NCBI RefSeq assembly: GCF_023283945.1
Contig: NZ_JAKIKW010000016.1
Location: forward strand, 62,001-126,000
Source: Shewanella gelidimarina
GTDB taxonomy: Bacteria; Pseudomonadota; Gammaproteobacteria; Enterobacterales; Shewanellaceae
Direction of reading: 5' to 3'
Length of the DNA stretch: 64,000 nucleotides
Notes under the pieces: generated by a model
The model's database searches: none
What the model was told of the DNA's origin: nothing
The model's input: only the letters and a program-made list of their open reading frames with translations
Program-made: the position numbers and the translations under genes
In this document: one piece after another, positions 47,768-58,464 of the stretch
Numbering within the stretch: the first letter of the stretch is position 1
Layout of the letters: every line of letters starts with the position of its first letter

Positions 47768-48187
47768 AGGTCACTCCAAAAAATGTCAGTCTTAATCTCA
47801 ATTGAGTATTACTCTGCCATTGAAAATGAATAAGCACAAATTAGTTTTTGATGTTTTATCGATAAAGCAGCTATTATAACGATATAATTCTTAGTTTTTT
47901 AATTGATAAAATATATAATTAATAATAATACCCTCTATATGTTGTCGAATGTGTATTTTAACTTGTATGATTTGGCTTCTACTCAATATATGATAATACA
48001 CAGCAGATAATGACAATAATTAGCGTGCTTCGGTTAATTAAGTGACGTCTGACGTAAAATCGCGATTAACAGGGCTTAATGAGCACAGCGAATGAATCAA
48101 GGAGAGCAAGGGAATGCATAAAAAAACGCTCGAAAGCGGATAGCTCTCGAGCGTTAATAACCATATTAATCGTGACTCAGGCTGTGA
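47768..48187. other. A+T-rich region between asnB and the M28 peptidase gene
   Basis: 420 bp with no gene. It carries the asnB promoter (very A+T-rich around 47830-48010) and, at its left-gene-distal end, the peptidase terminator. Nothing else recognised. Confidence 0.45.
48118..48155 (-). terminator. Terminator of the M28 peptidase gene
   Basis: AACGCTCGA / TCGAGCGTT stem with a 13-nt loop; on the minus strand it is followed by seven T. Confidence 0.85.
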
Positions 48188-49834
48188 TTAGTTCTGCTCT
48201 GCTTTTGCCGGTCTGAGTGAGTGAAACTCTGTGCCGCTAAAATAGCCCGGCCAGTCGCTGTTATTACCCAATACTGTTGCTGCATCGTAGTAGATGGCTA
48301 AATCTTCTAACGCGCCACTTAAGTCCCAGTCTTCGCGGTACTCGTCACAGAGATTGTGATAACAGCCTTTCATCTTTTGCTTCATCATTGTTTTGTACTG
48401 TGCGGTGGCCTCATCAATGGGTTCGCTACCGCCGCCAGCGAAGACTGCGGGTACGCCTTGCTTTGCAAAACTGAAATGATCAGAACGGAAGAATCCACCC
48501 GATTCAGGGTGCTTTTCACTGGTTGCACTGCGGTTTTGCGCTGTAACCGCCGTAATCAGATAATTCTCTAACTCCGACTTACCTTTACCGACGATGGTGT
48601 AATCTGCAGTGCGACCATAAATGTTGGTGCTGTCTAAGTTAAACACGGCAACGGTTTTATCCAATGGGTATACCGGGTTTGATGCATAATAACGAGAACC
48701 GAGTAAGCCTTGCTCTTCCCCTGTTGTTGCCACAAAGGTGACTGAACGGGCAAGTGGGTTACCATTCTTAGCTTGCTTGGCAAATTGACGTGCAATCTCT
48801 AATATGCCGGCTGTGCCAGAGGCATTGTCGAGTGCACCGTTGTAGATCTGATCGCCATCTTTTCTTGGGTCAAGGCCGAGATGATCCCAGTGAGCGGTGA
48901 ATAGGATCTGCTCATCTGCACGGCTTTTGCCTGCAAGGGTAGCAACCACATTATAGCTGTTGGCGTATTCTGCTTTATTTTCGAACGCGATAGAAGCCGT
49001 TTGGTTAAGCGGTATGTTAATGGCACTGCTCGCGGCGCGATCTGACACAGTGCTAAGAGAAAGACCGGCTTTTTCGAATAACTGAGTGGCGACATCAAGC
49101 GTCATCCAACCTTCAACTTCAATCCACTTATCTTGCTCTTCTTGAGTGCGAACAAGATCTTGCTGTGCACCAGTCCAACTGTTTTCAACAACTGACCAAG
49201 GGTAAGAGGCTGGCTCGGTATCATGAATGATAATGGCACCTAGAGCACCTTGGCGGCTGGCTTCTTCGTACTTGTAGGTCCAGCGACCGTAGTAAGTCAT
49301 CGCTTTACCGTTGAACTTTCCAGATGTTGGTAGAGCAAATCCTGGGTCATTAACTAAAATCACCGCAATTTTGCCCGTCATGTCAAGATCTTGGTAATCG
49401 TTCCATTGATACTCCGGAGCGTTGATCCCATAACCAACAAAGACTAGCGGCGCATTCGCAATATCAACCTTACTGATATCATGACGGCTGCCTACAACCA
49501 CATCTTGACGATGTTGCAATTGCATATCACCGAAACGGATAGACTGCTGCTCAGATGCGGTATAGGTCACCATTGGCACTGCTTGAAGGTAATCTTTGCC
49601 ATTGGGTTTAGCTAAGCCCATTTCAGCAAACGCCTTGCTAAGGTAGTCGAGTGTTAGCTGTTCGCCTTTGGTGGTTGGCGCGCGTCCTTCAAATTCATCT
49701 GAAGCGAGCACTTTTATATCTTGGCGGAAACGAGATTCATCAAAGGAGACTTTTTCTGGGGTGACAACGTCTGTCGTATGTTGGCTGCACGCGCTGAGTA
49801 AGGCGAGTGCACAGACTGGGAGTATAGTGCGCAT
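48188..49834 (-). CDS. M28-family metallopeptidase, lipoprotein
   Basis: 548 residues. Lipoprotein signal with lipobox LLSAC (Cys near 16). A PA (protease-associated) domain is inserted at about 125-260 (GALGAIIIHDTEPASYPWSV), followed by the M28 zinc-aminopeptidase core: HWDHLGLD, DNASGTAGILEIARQF, GEEQGLLGSRYY and RSDHFSFAKQGVPAVF, which supply two zinc ions and the catalytic Glu. It probably acts at the envelope on peptides. Confidence 0.92.
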   Translation of the reverse strand: MRTILPVCALALLSACSQHTTDVVTPEKVSFDESRFRQDIKVLASDEFEGRAPTTKGEQLTLDYLSKAFAEMGLAKPNGKDYLQAVPMVTYTASEQQSIRFGDMQLQHRQDVVVGSRHDISKVDIANAPLVFVGYGINAPEYQWNDYQDLDMTGKIAVILVNDPGFALPTSGKFNGKAMTYYGRWTYKYEEASRQGALGAIIIHDTEPASYPWSVVENSWTGAQQDLVRTQEEQDKWIEVEGWMTLDVATQLFEKAGLSLSTVSDRAASSAINIPLNQTASIAFENKAEYANSYNVVATLAGKSRADEQILFTAHWDHLGLDPRKDGDQIYNGALDNASGTAGILEIARQFAKQAKNGNPLARSVTFVATTGEEQGLLGSRYYASNPVYPLDKTVAVFNLDSTNIYGRTADYTIVGKGKSELENYLITAVTAQNRSATSEKHPESGGFFRSDHFSFAKQGVPAVFAGGGSEPIDEATAQYKTMMKQKMKGCYHNLCDEYREDWDLSGALEDLAIYYDAATVLGNNSDWPGYFSGTEFHSLRPAKAEQN

Positions 49835-50084
49835 TAATAGGTCCTATTATTGTTGTTTTAGACTTTTGTATTGTAATTGATAGTTCATTGAGAACTTTAG
49901 GTGACAATAATGGCGGAAACTAGCCCATGATGACAAGAGGGCGAGGGCTTGAAAGTGTTACTTAATATTGCATTTTGGTTATTAATATCGCCAAGTAAAT
50001 AACCATCGTCATGTTTGATAGCATTGAACTTGGCGATATAGGGTTAACTCAGTTTTTTCCGCTAACGTTATCCGGAGTTTTAGT

Positions 50085-50831
50085 TTAAACCACGTCAATA
50101 TCACCAGCGCAGCTAAAGACATGATTTGGCCTAAAGGGTTCTTTCTCTATATCTTCCAAAGAGCTCACGCCACTGGTGACTAATATGGTTTCGAGTCCAG
50201 CTTGAAAACCCGCGAGTATATCTGTACGCATATTATCGCCGATGATAATGGTGTCTTCAGAATGGCCATCAATATGGTTGAGCGCTGAGCGGATAATCCA
50301 TGAGCTTGGCTTACCGACATAAAAGGGCATCTTGCCGGTAATACGTTCTATTGGTGCGCAAAGGGCACCACATGCAGGGCTAAAAGCGGGGCCATGAGTG
50401 TCTGGGTTAGTAGCAATAAATCGCGCCCCAGCGCTGATGAATTTGGCGGCTTTATGGATCATCTCCCAGTTATATGAGCGCGTCTCGCCCACGATGACAA
50501 AATCAGGGTTGATATCGGTGATGGTAAAGCCGGCTTTATATAGCTCATGAGTCAGCGCACCTTCGCCAATCACAAAGGCTTTAGTGCCTGTTTGATGTTT
50601 GAGAAAATCAGCAGTCGCCATCGCCGAGGTGTAAAAGCACGCTTCGGGAATGTTAATGCCTGCTGCCCCTAATCTGTTTTGTAAGTCCTTGCCAGTTTGG
50701 ACAGGGTAGTTTGTCAACACAACCAGAGGATTACCTTGTTCTAATACTCGATGAATAAAGGTATCACTGCCGGGGATTAATTTATTGTCATGCAGTAACA
50801 CACCATCGATATCGCAAATAATATTCTTCAT
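50085..50831 (-). CDS. nagD: HAD-IIA nucleotide/sugar phosphatase NagD
   Basis: 248 residues closely colinear with E. coli NagD, a UMP/ribonucleoside-5'-phosphatase. HAD motif I CDIDGVLLHD (D7, D9), motif II LTNYP, the lid ACFYTSAMATADFL, motif III VGKPSSWII, and motif IV GDNMRTDILAGFQAGLETIL. Here it stands alone and not in a nag cluster; nagZ lies 44 kb away. Confidence 0.95.
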   Translation of the reverse strand: MKNIICDIDGVLLHDNKLIPGSDTFIHRVLEQGNPLVVLTNYPVQTGKDLQNRLGAAGINIPEACFYTSAMATADFLKHQTGTKAFVIGEGALTHELYKAGFTITDINPDFVIVGETRSYNWEMIHKAAKFISAGARFIATNPDTHGPAFSPACGALCAPIERITGKMPFYVGKPSSWIIRSALNHIDGHSEDTIIIGDNMRTDILAGFQAGLETILVTSGVSSLEDIEKEPFRPNHVFSCAGDIDVV

Positions 50832-51152
50832 CGGTCTCTCTTAGAGTCTAAGGACATGCATTTGGAGTGTTGTTTATATAATGCCAAATCAGCTGAGAAA
50901 ACAATGATTTTTATCTTAGAGACTGCATTTTGTAACGCGGGTTATGCCGTCCTTCATCGTTACTTGAATCAAATCGACTAAATTTAGTGACTCACACTAA
51001 GGAAGCGTAATCCAATTGAAGGATTAGGTTCGTTGTAATGTATCAATTTTAGCCAAGGTAGGACGATGCAAGTGCAGGGTAGGTGTGTAAAGGTTGTGTA
51101 AGTAAGTTGCTTTTCTTGTCTAAATGTAAATAATAGTCGTTCTCATTTACAT
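50832..51152. other. Divergent regulatory region upstream of nagD and the TonB receptor
   Basis: 321 bp, no gene. Its right end contains the Fur-like box and dyad described separately; the rest shows no repeat. Confidence 0.5.
51124..51152 (+). promoter_or_regulatory. Fur-like box inside an inverted repeat
   Basis: AATAATAGTCGTTCTCATT (51129-51147) matches 14 of 19 positions of the Fur consensus phased as AATGATAATGATTATCATT. It lies within a perfect dyad ATGTAAAT (51124-51131) / ATTTACAT (51145-51152) whose right arm abuts the first possible start codon of the receptor gene. Iron repression of the receptor is the likely effect. Confidence 0.65.
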
Positions 51153-53306
51153 ATGGAAAGACAAGTGAAATTAAGTATTTTAGGATTGGCGGTATTGAGT
51201 GCTTTGGCTGTGACTTCGACTCAAGCAAAGGAAACTACACTACCGACAGCGGAAGATGATGGCATAGAGCATATTCTGGTAACAGCTTCTCCATTTGCGC
51301 AAAAGTTAAGTGATACTCCCAATTCAGTTTTTATCGTCTCAGAGGAGGAGCTCGATCTTCAACGTGTCGTTGCGCGCAACCTTTCTGAAATGATCTCTAA
51401 TCTGGTTCCTGGTTTTTCGCCGAGTACTGAAACGATGTCGACCTTTGGTCAAAACTTTCGTGGCGGTAAAGCGATAGTGATGATTGATGGTGTGTTGATT
51501 TCAACGACGTTACGCGCCGGTGGGCGTGATCTACAGTCAATCTCAGTCGATGTCATCCAAAGCATTGAGGTGATCAAGGGTGCAAGTGCCATGTATGGCA
51601 ACGGTGAAGCCGGGGCCATCATTAATGTGATTACTAAGAAGCCTACTGTTAATTTTGAAATGCAGACGCGCGTTGGCGTCGAAGCTTTTTCGGATGAATT
51701 GTCTGATGCAGGCTACAGTGTGTCACAGAGCTTTTCGGGTACCACTGACTTTGATTTAGGTTATTTGCTGAATTTGTCTGGTAAAGACCGCGGCAATTTG
51801 TATGACTCAGATGGTAACCAATTACCTGGTGCACCTAATAGCCAAGGTGGCATGGGCGATGCTGATGAATATGATGTGCTATTCAAATTAGAGCAAGAGA
51901 TGGATAACGGTCGTTTTGCACTGCTCGCACATCACTACAATATAGAGAATAAACTGCACTATAAGCGCACCGTTAATGATGAAAATGGCTTAGTTGAAAT
52001 TGACAAAAGCGCGCCATATACCGGCTCTAATCCTAAAACCAAGCTCAGCACGATTCAGCTTACCTACGACAATGACGATGTCCTTAACCAGCAATTAAGT
52101 CTGTCTACTTACTACAGCAAAGTGAATGTCGGCTATGAGTCGGACTCTGAAATTGTATCTAAGCGCAGTGGATTTAAAGCCGCGATGCAGTGGACCATCA
52201 ATGACACTAGCCGTCTGGCTTATGGTGTTGAATATGGACGAGATAATACTGAACAAGGCAGAATGCGAGATGTAATCGTGGGTCAAGATGTAGGTGGAAA
52301 CCTTGAAACACAGTCGCAGTATATCTGCTCTGTATGTGATTTAACTGAAACCAAGTTAAGCCCATTTGCGCAATACTGGAATCAGCTCACAGACGATCTC
52401 ACCTTACAAATTGGTTTGCGGTATGAAAATTTTGAAATAGAGGTACCAGATTACCAGCGTTATAAAAGAGGGGTATTGTCAGAGAAACAAGGTGATACGT
52501 TAAAATATGATAAACCACTGGTCAATCTAGGCTTGGTATATCGCATCGCTGATAACACCGATCTCTTTGCGAGTTTCTCGCAGGGTTATTCTCATGCAGA
52601 TATGCGTATGCTCAGAGATATGCCGGTTGATAGTGTTAGTGAGTTTGCAGATGATATTCCGGCAACTCAAACCAATTACTATGAAACAGGTTTGCGCTAC
52701 GGTGCTGATGCGCTGCAAGCGAGCCTGTCTTTCTTCTACTCAGACATTACAGATGGTTATGCCTACGACTACAACGTTGATGCTGAGCTTGTTAAGCGCG
52801 TGGCTGCGGTTATTGTTGCAGATGAAGAGATCTGGGGCTTTGAAGCGACGCTGGACTATCAGATTAGCCAAGCCGTTAAGTTAGGCACTAGTGTGTCTAT
52901 GTCTGAAGGAAAACGTACTAACAGTGAAACAGGCGTTGATTATTGGATGAATGGCACCAGAATCACTCCGATTAAAGCATCTATTTATGGCGACTATCGC
53001 TTTAACGATATGGCATCGCTGCGTTTACAGGCTAACTACGTCGGCAATAGGGATAAGAACAGCCCTGAGAGCGATGCAGGTTATAGCTATTACGAGTCGC
53101 CTTATGATGGCTACACCTTAGTCGATTTGGTCACTACATTTGATACTGACTACGGGCGTTTAACCTTGGGTATTGATAACTTACTTAATGAAGATTATCA
53201 GCCGTTAGTCTCACAAATGAACAAAGAAGTTGTTTGGGAGCAATATCGTAATCAATTCTCTGGCTACGGTCGTCGTTTGGCACTGGAATACAGTATCAAC
53301 TATTAG
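51153..53306 (+). CDS. TonB-dependent outer-membrane receptor (siderophore type)
   Basis: 717 residues. Signal peptide ending STQAKE, plug domain (about 40-165; NLVPGFSPSTETMSTFGQNF and ASAMYGNGEAGAIINVITKK), then a 22-strand barrel ending in the aromatic terminus (RRLALEYSINY). The plug sequence resembles IutA-like hydroxamate-siderophore receptors. No siderophore genes are adjacent. The start may be the ATG at 51153 or a GTG at 51165 with GGAAAG before it; the GTG gives a more typical signal peptide. The Fur-like box suggests iron control. Confidence 0.9.
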   Translation: MERQVKLSILGLAVLSALAVTSTQAKETTLPTAEDDGIEHILVTASPFAQKLSDTPNSVFIVSEEELDLQRVVARNLSEMISNLVPGFSPSTETMSTFGQNFRGGKAIVMIDGVLISTTLRAGGRDLQSISVDVIQSIEVIKGASAMYGNGEAGAIINVITKKPTVNFEMQTRVGVEAFSDELSDAGYSVSQSFSGTTDFDLGYLLNLSGKDRGNLYDSDGNQLPGAPNSQGGMGDADEYDVLFKLEQEMDNGRFALLAHHYNIENKLHYKRTVNDENGLVEIDKSAPYTGSNPKTKLSTIQLTYDNDDVLNQQLSLSTYYSKVNVGYESDSEIVSKRSGFKAAMQWTINDTSRLAYGVEYGRDNTEQGRMRDVIVGQDVGGNLETQSQYICSVCDLTETKLSPFAQYWNQLTDDLTLQIGLRYENFEIEVPDYQRYKRGVLSEKQGDTLKYDKPLVNLGLVYRIADNTDLFASFSQGYSHADMRMLRDMPVDSVSEFADDIPATQTNYYETGLRYGADALQASLSFFYSDITDGYAYDYNVDAELVKRVAAVIVADEEIWGFEATLDYQISQAVKLGTSVSMSEGKRTNSETGVDYWMNGTRITPIKASIYGDYRFNDMASLRLQANYVGNRDKNSPESDAGYSYYESPYDGYTLVDLVTTFDTDYGRLTLGIDNLLNEDYQPLVSQMNKEVVWEQYRNQFSGYGRRLALEYSINY

Positions 53307-53517
53307 AAGGTGACTATAGCGAAATAACTAAGATAATTTTCGAGCATAAGAAAAAGTATCTTGAGCTGTTCAACCACACTTAATGGGCTCTAATCCCTTT
53401 GTCTAGTGGTTGGTGCTCAAGGTAAGCTAGAAGGGATAGTTAACTCATCAGATTTCGTCAAACGGTGTGCAAGTATATTGAAAATGTAACGCTTCAATGT
53501 GCTATATCTTTAGATGA

Positions 53518-53545
53518 AAAATGGGGCTGAAATCAGCCCCATTTT
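53518..53545. terminator. Bidirectional terminator
   Basis: AAAATGGGGCTGA / TCAGCCCCATTTT, 13-bp perfect arms with a 2-nt loop, between the convergent receptor and dld genes. Confidence 0.92.
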
Positions 53546-53567
53546 AATAACGACAGTTTAGTGGCGT

Positions 53568-56387
53568 TTAGCCACGAGTACACTCTTCGAGCAGATAGGC
53601 CAGATGACGATAAGAGATGCCGCTGTGTTGAGTCAGACCGACTTCACACATACGGTTAGCGTAATACCCTTCATTCACATCAACCGGGATCAGCTTCTTA
53701 ATATTACGTAGAGCACTGGCATTTATCTCAGGCTTATAGAGGCCTTTTTCACCTGAATAACCACAGCATTCGATCCCTGCTGGACGAATAACCTGCTTAC
53801 AACAGGCATCCGCTATTGCGGTCATTTTAGGTTCAACCTTCATCGTCTTAGCGCTACAACCAAGATGCAGTGCAGCATGAGATTTCTTCTTAATGGTCAG
53901 TTTAGGCAACAATTGGTCATGCATAAACTCAACCAGATCAACGATCTCTACTTTCTCTATTAAAGCCGCATCGCCACCTAAAGTTCGCTTAGTACATGAC
54001 AGCGCATCGACGATCACTGGCAGCTTTCCGCCTTGTGTCATTGCTGAAACGGCCTGAATCAATTCGAGACGTTTTGCATCAGCATTTTTAAAGTCTCCCT
54101 TAGACTCCCACATCTGGCCACAGCACAGATCTCGCGTCTTTTCCGGAGTGATAACGTTATAACCCGCTCGCTCCAGTAACGTGACCACAACTTCTGGTAG
54201 CGGTCGTTTATCGGTATCAACCGGTGTAGGACCGAAGGTGCGACCACCACAAGCAGGGAAGTAAACGACCGTTTCCTGTCCAGGCTTAGGTGCTGAAACC
54301 TTGGGAAGCTTGCCGCCTTTAGCAAAAGAAGGATTCCAGTAAGGAACTTCACTGCTGAGCAATCGTCCGGCCTTCATCATAGTGCCGGTGATGCCGTCGC
54401 CGGTGACCTTGTGGATGACACCCAGCATATCGAAACCGGTACTGATCACGCCGTTGACCAAGCCAAAGTGCTTAGCCTGAAAATCGAGGAACTTTTGTTG
54501 ACCACTGCTGATGGTCGGGGTTCTCAATTTACGTACTAATTGCCCCATTTTATTATCCACTGGGCAGGCGATTGTGCACATCTGACAGGCGGCGCAAGTA
54601 TCGATAACATCGTACTTAGCGGCGGCGCGCAGGGTATCGGCGGCCTGCTGATCACCGCTTTGCTCCAGACGAGCGATCTCACGCAAGGTCGCAATACGTT
54701 GACGAGGGGTGAGGTTCAGAGCCGATGTCGGGCAGGTCTTTTCACAGAAACCACACTCAAGACATTTATCGACAAAGTCATCGACTACCGGACAAGGCTT
54801 AATGTTCTTGACGTGGACTTTGGGATCATCGTTTAAGATGACTCCGGGGTTCAGGATCCCCTGAGGATCGAAAAGCTGCTTAATGCTCTTCATCAGAGCA
54901 TAGGCTTCTTGTCCCCATTCCATCTCCACATAAGGTGCGACCGCGCGACCTGTACCATGCTCGGCTTTCATCGAGCCGTCATACTTGTTAATCACCATGT
55001 CGGCAATTGCATCCATGAAGGCATGGAAATTGTCGATATCACCCTGAGTCGAGAAGGTTGGCGTAATGATAAAATGGAAGTTACCGGCTAATGCATGGCC
55101 ATAGATGCAGCCTTCAGGATAACCAAATTTGTGCATGAGTGCGGTAATATCACTCGCGGCGGTAGCTAAGTGTTCAAGCTCGAACGCCACATCTTCGATA
55201 ATAACCGACGTGCCTTTGGGACGTTCACCCGCAACGATAGGGAACAAGCCTTTACGCATAGCCCAGTACTCGCCATATACGGCAGCATCGCTGGTAAAGC
55301 TGATCGGACGTAGAAAATCAAATCCTTCGAGCTTAGTGATCACATCTTTAGTGTAGGTATCTAAGGTGTCGGCGTCATCGGCACGGGATTCTATCAGCAA
55401 GATAGCTGACAGCGGTGGCAACTCAGATAACCACTCAGGCATCCCAGGTTTGCCGGTCACGGCCTTGATAGAGGGCCAGTCAAGTAGTTCGGCTGCGGCA
55501 ACACTGCCGCCGTTAATCAATGGAATTGAGCGGGCAGCATCTTCCATGTTGTGGTAAACGGCTAGGGCAGAGGCTTTAAATTTGGCTTCATTGACGGTGT
55601 GGTAGGTGACTTCGTTAATGAAGGCCAATGTACCTTCCATGCCGACCATTAGGTGATTGATGATGTCAAATGGATCGCTGAAATCGACTAAGGCATTGAT
55701 GCCGTAACCTGTGGTGTTTTTAATGGAAAATTTCTTACGAATTTTGTCGGAAAGTACAATGTTGTGACGCGTCTTATGCGCCAGTTCATGGACTTCTTCA
55801 AGCATTTGTCCATGAGATTTGGCGAATGCGACTTTAGATTTTTTACAGCCCGTGTCGAGCTCGGTACCATCGGCAAACAGCAACTTGGCTGACGCTATAG
55901 TCTGGTAACTATTTTGTGCGGTGCCGCAGCACATACCCGAGGCATTGTTAGCCACAATACCACCCACCATGGCCGAGGCAATCGTCGCCGGATCCGGGCC
56001 TATTTTACGGTTTAGTGGCGCTAACGCTGCGTTGGCATCAGAACCTATGACGGCAGAGCCAAGGGTGATCTGTCTGGCATCGTCGCTGACTTCAATCTTT
56101 CTGAAACCATCATGGCCCAGAATAAGCAATATCCCTTCACCAAGGGCCTGACCGGCCAGACTGGTACCCGCTGCGCGGAAAGTCACAGGCGCATTATGCT
56201 CACGAGCCACGGCTAGAGTACGCTTAACTTCTTCCATGTTTTCGGCATGAACAACGACCTCAGGTACAATCCTGAAATAGCTAGCATCGGTTGACCAAGC
56301 GAAACGACGAACATACTCATCCGTCACTGGTTTTTCACCCAGTTGCTTACGTAAATCACTCACTACAGCTTTATAATTTATCGACAT
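53568..56387 (-). CDS. dld: FAD/Fe-S D-lactate dehydrogenase (Dld-II type)
   Basis: 939 residues: FAD-binding PCMH domain (about 38-265; FRAAGTSLAGQALGEG), FAD-linked oxidase C domain (about 270-510; KAEHGTGRAVAPYVEMEWG), a double 4Fe-4S ferredoxin domain (CLECGFCEKTCP near 540 and CAACQMCTIACP near 597) and C-terminal CCG-type Cys motifs (CCGQMW, CCGYSGEKG). This is the layout of Shewanella Dld-II (SO_1521 in S. oneidensis), which oxidises D-lactate to pyruvate and passes electrons to the quinone pool. Adjacent lldP, and a shared strand, support lactate as the substrate. Confidence 0.93.
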   Translation of the reverse strand: MSINYKAVVSDLRKQLGEKPVTDEYVRRFAWSTDASYFRIVPEVVVHAENMEEVKRTLAVAREHNAPVTFRAAGTSLAGQALGEGILLILGHDGFRKIEVSDDARQITLGSAVIGSDANAALAPLNRKIGPDPATIASAMVGGIVANNASGMCCGTAQNSYQTIASAKLLFADGTELDTGCKKSKVAFAKSHGQMLEEVHELAHKTRHNIVLSDKIRKKFSIKNTTGYGINALVDFSDPFDIINHLMVGMEGTLAFINEVTYHTVNEAKFKASALAVYHNMEDAARSIPLINGGSVAAAELLDWPSIKAVTGKPGMPEWLSELPPLSAILLIESRADDADTLDTYTKDVITKLEGFDFLRPISFTSDAAVYGEYWAMRKGLFPIVAGERPKGTSVIIEDVAFELEHLATAASDITALMHKFGYPEGCIYGHALAGNFHFIITPTFSTQGDIDNFHAFMDAIADMVINKYDGSMKAEHGTGRAVAPYVEMEWGQEAYALMKSIKQLFDPQGILNPGVILNDDPKVHVKNIKPCPVVDDFVDKCLECGFCEKTCPTSALNLTPRQRIATLREIARLEQSGDQQAADTLRAAAKYDVIDTCAACQMCTIACPVDNKMGQLVRKLRTPTISSGQQKFLDFQAKHFGLVNGVISTGFDMLGVIHKVTGDGITGTMMKAGRLLSSEVPYWNPSFAKGGKLPKVSAPKPGQETVVYFPACGGRTFGPTPVDTDKRPLPEVVVTLLERAGYNVITPEKTRDLCCGQMWESKGDFKNADAKRLELIQAVSAMTQGGKLPVIVDALSCTKRTLGGDAALIEKVEIVDLVEFMHDQLLPKLTIKKKSHAALHLGCSAKTMKVEPKMTAIADACCKQVIRPAGIECCGYSGEKGLYKPEINASALRNIKKLIPVDVNEGYYANRMCEVGLTQHSGISYRHLAYLLEECTRG

Positions 56388-56420
56388 GGAGATATCTCTT
56401 TACTTGCAATGATTAAGAGC

Positions 56421-56448
56421 AATCAGAGCCGGAATTTGGGCTCTGATT
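56421..56448. other. Intercistronic hairpin between lldP and dld
   Basis: AATCAGAGCC pairs perfectly with GGCTCTGATT (10 bp, 8-nt loop) in the 76-bp gap. No T run follows on either strand, so it is more likely an mRNA-processing or stabilising element than a full terminator. Confidence 0.6.
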
Positions 56449-56463
56449 ATTTGAGTATTATGT

Positions 56464-58107
56464 TTAGAATCCGCCCCACACGAAGGCTATGCTGCCTGCG
56501 ATCATGGCGTAAGCTAGCGCTACCGGCATTGTCTTACGAATAATTTCAGATTCACGACCTGCCATACCCACTACCGTCGCAGCGGCAACGACGTTCATCA
56601 CACACATCATATTACCGGCGTTGGCGCCAATGCCTTGGAGTGCCAGTGCCATAGCGTGGTTCATGCCAATGCTATCGGCGACGCTGTACTGTAGGCCTGA
56701 GAACATCATGTTGGAGAAGGTGGCGCTACCTGATAGGAAAGCACCGAAAATACCGACGATAGGGGCAACCCAAGACCATACCGCGCCCATGCTGCCTGCT
56801 AAGGTATCAGCTAGGGCAACAGGCATAGATGTTAGACCCGCCGCATTTTCACCTGAGTTAAGAAAAATCTTCACCATAGGCACAGAAGCGCCCAGTGAAA
56901 TGATGGTTGGAACCATTGAGCGGCACGATACCGTAATAGACTCTTTGATGGCTTTCTTGTTCATTTTGAACAGGAAGAAACCTAGAATACACACGGCGAT
57001 GAAGAAGGCGCCTGGTGCATACAGAGTCTTGAATCCGGCACCTAGCTCGGTGCCTAACAGTCCGGTCCACTTGATGTTAAAACTTAGCAACCATGATTTT
57101 AGCGGACCAATAACACGCGATAGCACCAACAAGGCTGCCATGATGATATAGGGAGTCCAGGCTGCAATTTGCGAGAACTTAGCCGTAGAAGCTACTTTAG
57201 ATTCTTTTTGGCCGTCATTTTCGGCAAAATCATTCCAGGGAGTTTTAGGCAGCATAATGCCTTTTTTGGCAACCGGGATAACAATAGCCATACCCACAAG
57301 GGCACCGATAACAGAGGGGAACTCGGGGCCAGCGACGAAGTTAATGATCCAGGCTGGAACCGTGAATGCCAGTCCGGCAAACAGCGCAAACTTCCAGATA
57401 GCTAAGCCTTCGGCGAATGACTTGTTACGACCGAAGAAGCCTGTCAGCAAGGACACCATGACCAGCGGGATTAGGGTACCAGTGACAAGATCTATGGTGA
57501 TCATGTGCATGGCAATAAACTGAGCATAATCGGCAAAGCTGCCACCATGCTGAGCAATCTGTTCGGCCGCCATGTTAACGCCACCAGAAGTCAGACCTTG
57601 TTCCATACCAAACAGTACTGGTAGACCAATTGCGCCGAAGGATACGGACGCAGAATCAGCAATCAAGGCAACAACTGCAGCGGCAATAGGGGGAATACCC
57701 AATAACACCAGTAAAGGCGCGCCGATAGCCGCCGGTGTACCAAAGCCCGCACTACCTTCGATGAATGAGCCAAACAACCAACAGATAATGATGACCTGGA
57801 CGCGGGCATCGGCACTGATATTGGTGAAACCTGCGCGAATGGTATCCATCGCGCCTGAATACTTCAGGGTATTAAGCAAGAACACGGCACCAAAGATGAT
57901 ACTCAGTGGTGTCAATGCAGCAAGCAATCCTTCGACGACGGAAGCCGCCAAAAAGGTCGTATCCATCTGCCAGACAAACACGGCGGCTAGGCCAGTTAAG
58001 ACTGCAGAAATGGGCATTGCTCGGGATGCGGGCATCTTCAGTAATACTAAAAATAGCATTACGCTGATCACCGGCGTTAAACTTGCGAGTAGTTGAATAA
58101 AGGTCAT
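56464..58107 (-). CDS. lldP: Lactate permease LldP
   Basis: 547 residues, about 12-14 TM helices. Family segments: [40 protein letters not shown], and the C-terminal [20 protein letters not shown] with [20 protein letters not shown]. Imports lactate (and probably glycolate) with protons. It is the first gene of an operon with dld, and its long upstream region is duplicated upstream of the DcaP-like porin. Confidence 0.95.
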   Translation of the reverse strand: MTFIQLLASLTPVISVMLFLVLLKMPASRAMPISAVLTGLAAVFVWQMDTTFLAASVVEGLLAALTPLSIIFGAVFLLNTLKYSGAMDTIRAGFTNISADARVQVIIICWLFGSFIEGSAGFGTPAAIGAPLLVLLGIPPIAAAVVALIADSASVSFGAIGLPVLFGMEQGLTSGGVNMAAEQIAQHGGSFADYAQFIAMHMITIDLVTGTLIPLVMVSLLTGFFGRNKSFAEGLAIWKFALFAGLAFTVPAWIINFVAGPEFPSVIGALVGMAIVIPVAKKGIMLPKTPWNDFAENDGQKESKVASTAKFSQIAAWTPYIIMAALLVLSRVIGPLKSWLLSFNIKWTGLLGTELGAGFKTLYAPGAFFIAVCILGFFLFKMNKKAIKESITVSCRSMVPTIISLGASVPMVKIFLNSGENAAGLTSMPVALADTLAGSMGAVWSWVAPIVGIFGAFLSGSATFSNMMFSGLQYSVADSIGMNHAMALALQGIGANAGNMMCVMNVVAAATVVGMAGRESEIIRKTMPVALAYAMIAGSIAFVWGGF

Positions 58108-58269
58108 GCTTGCCTCTTATTATCGTATTTTTATTTAGAGTTATTTCTAGTTAATAGCGGTTTTGTTGACTCGTTGGTTACTGTCATTTGCCATGTGCGC
58201 TGACCTGAGGTCAGATGCCCGGCAAATGTATTATCTACAGCTAATCATATGGCTTTATAAGGGCTTTTT

Positions 58270-58334
58270 TTATCCGTGTTTGCACCTAATGCAACTAAGG
58301 GTTTACACGTAGAGAGGTTGGTTTATCCGTGTTT
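58270..58334. promoter_or_regulatory. Repeated TATCCGTGTTT motif, candidate regulator sites (lldP)
   Basis: TATCCGTGTTT at 58271-58281 and again at 58324-58334, 53 bp apart, with an inverted relative (GGTTTACACGTAG) between them. The same layout, with 52-bp spacing and one degenerate copy, occurs upstream of the porin. They are candidate sites for the nearby LuxR-type response regulator (inference). Confidence 0.45.
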
Positions 58335-58464
58335 AAACTTACGATTCACTTGACGCTAATCCGAGCAGGTATTGATTTTTAATATGTTAATACAGTGCGT
58401 TACGATATTTAAGATGCGATTTCAGTTAACTTGTTGCAGGGGGCGATTCTAGAGGACTGGCGAT

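Noticed and set aside
57572..58096. Long + strand frame opposite lldP
   Set aside because: Antisense shadow of a G+C-rich membrane-protein gene; no start signal or family.
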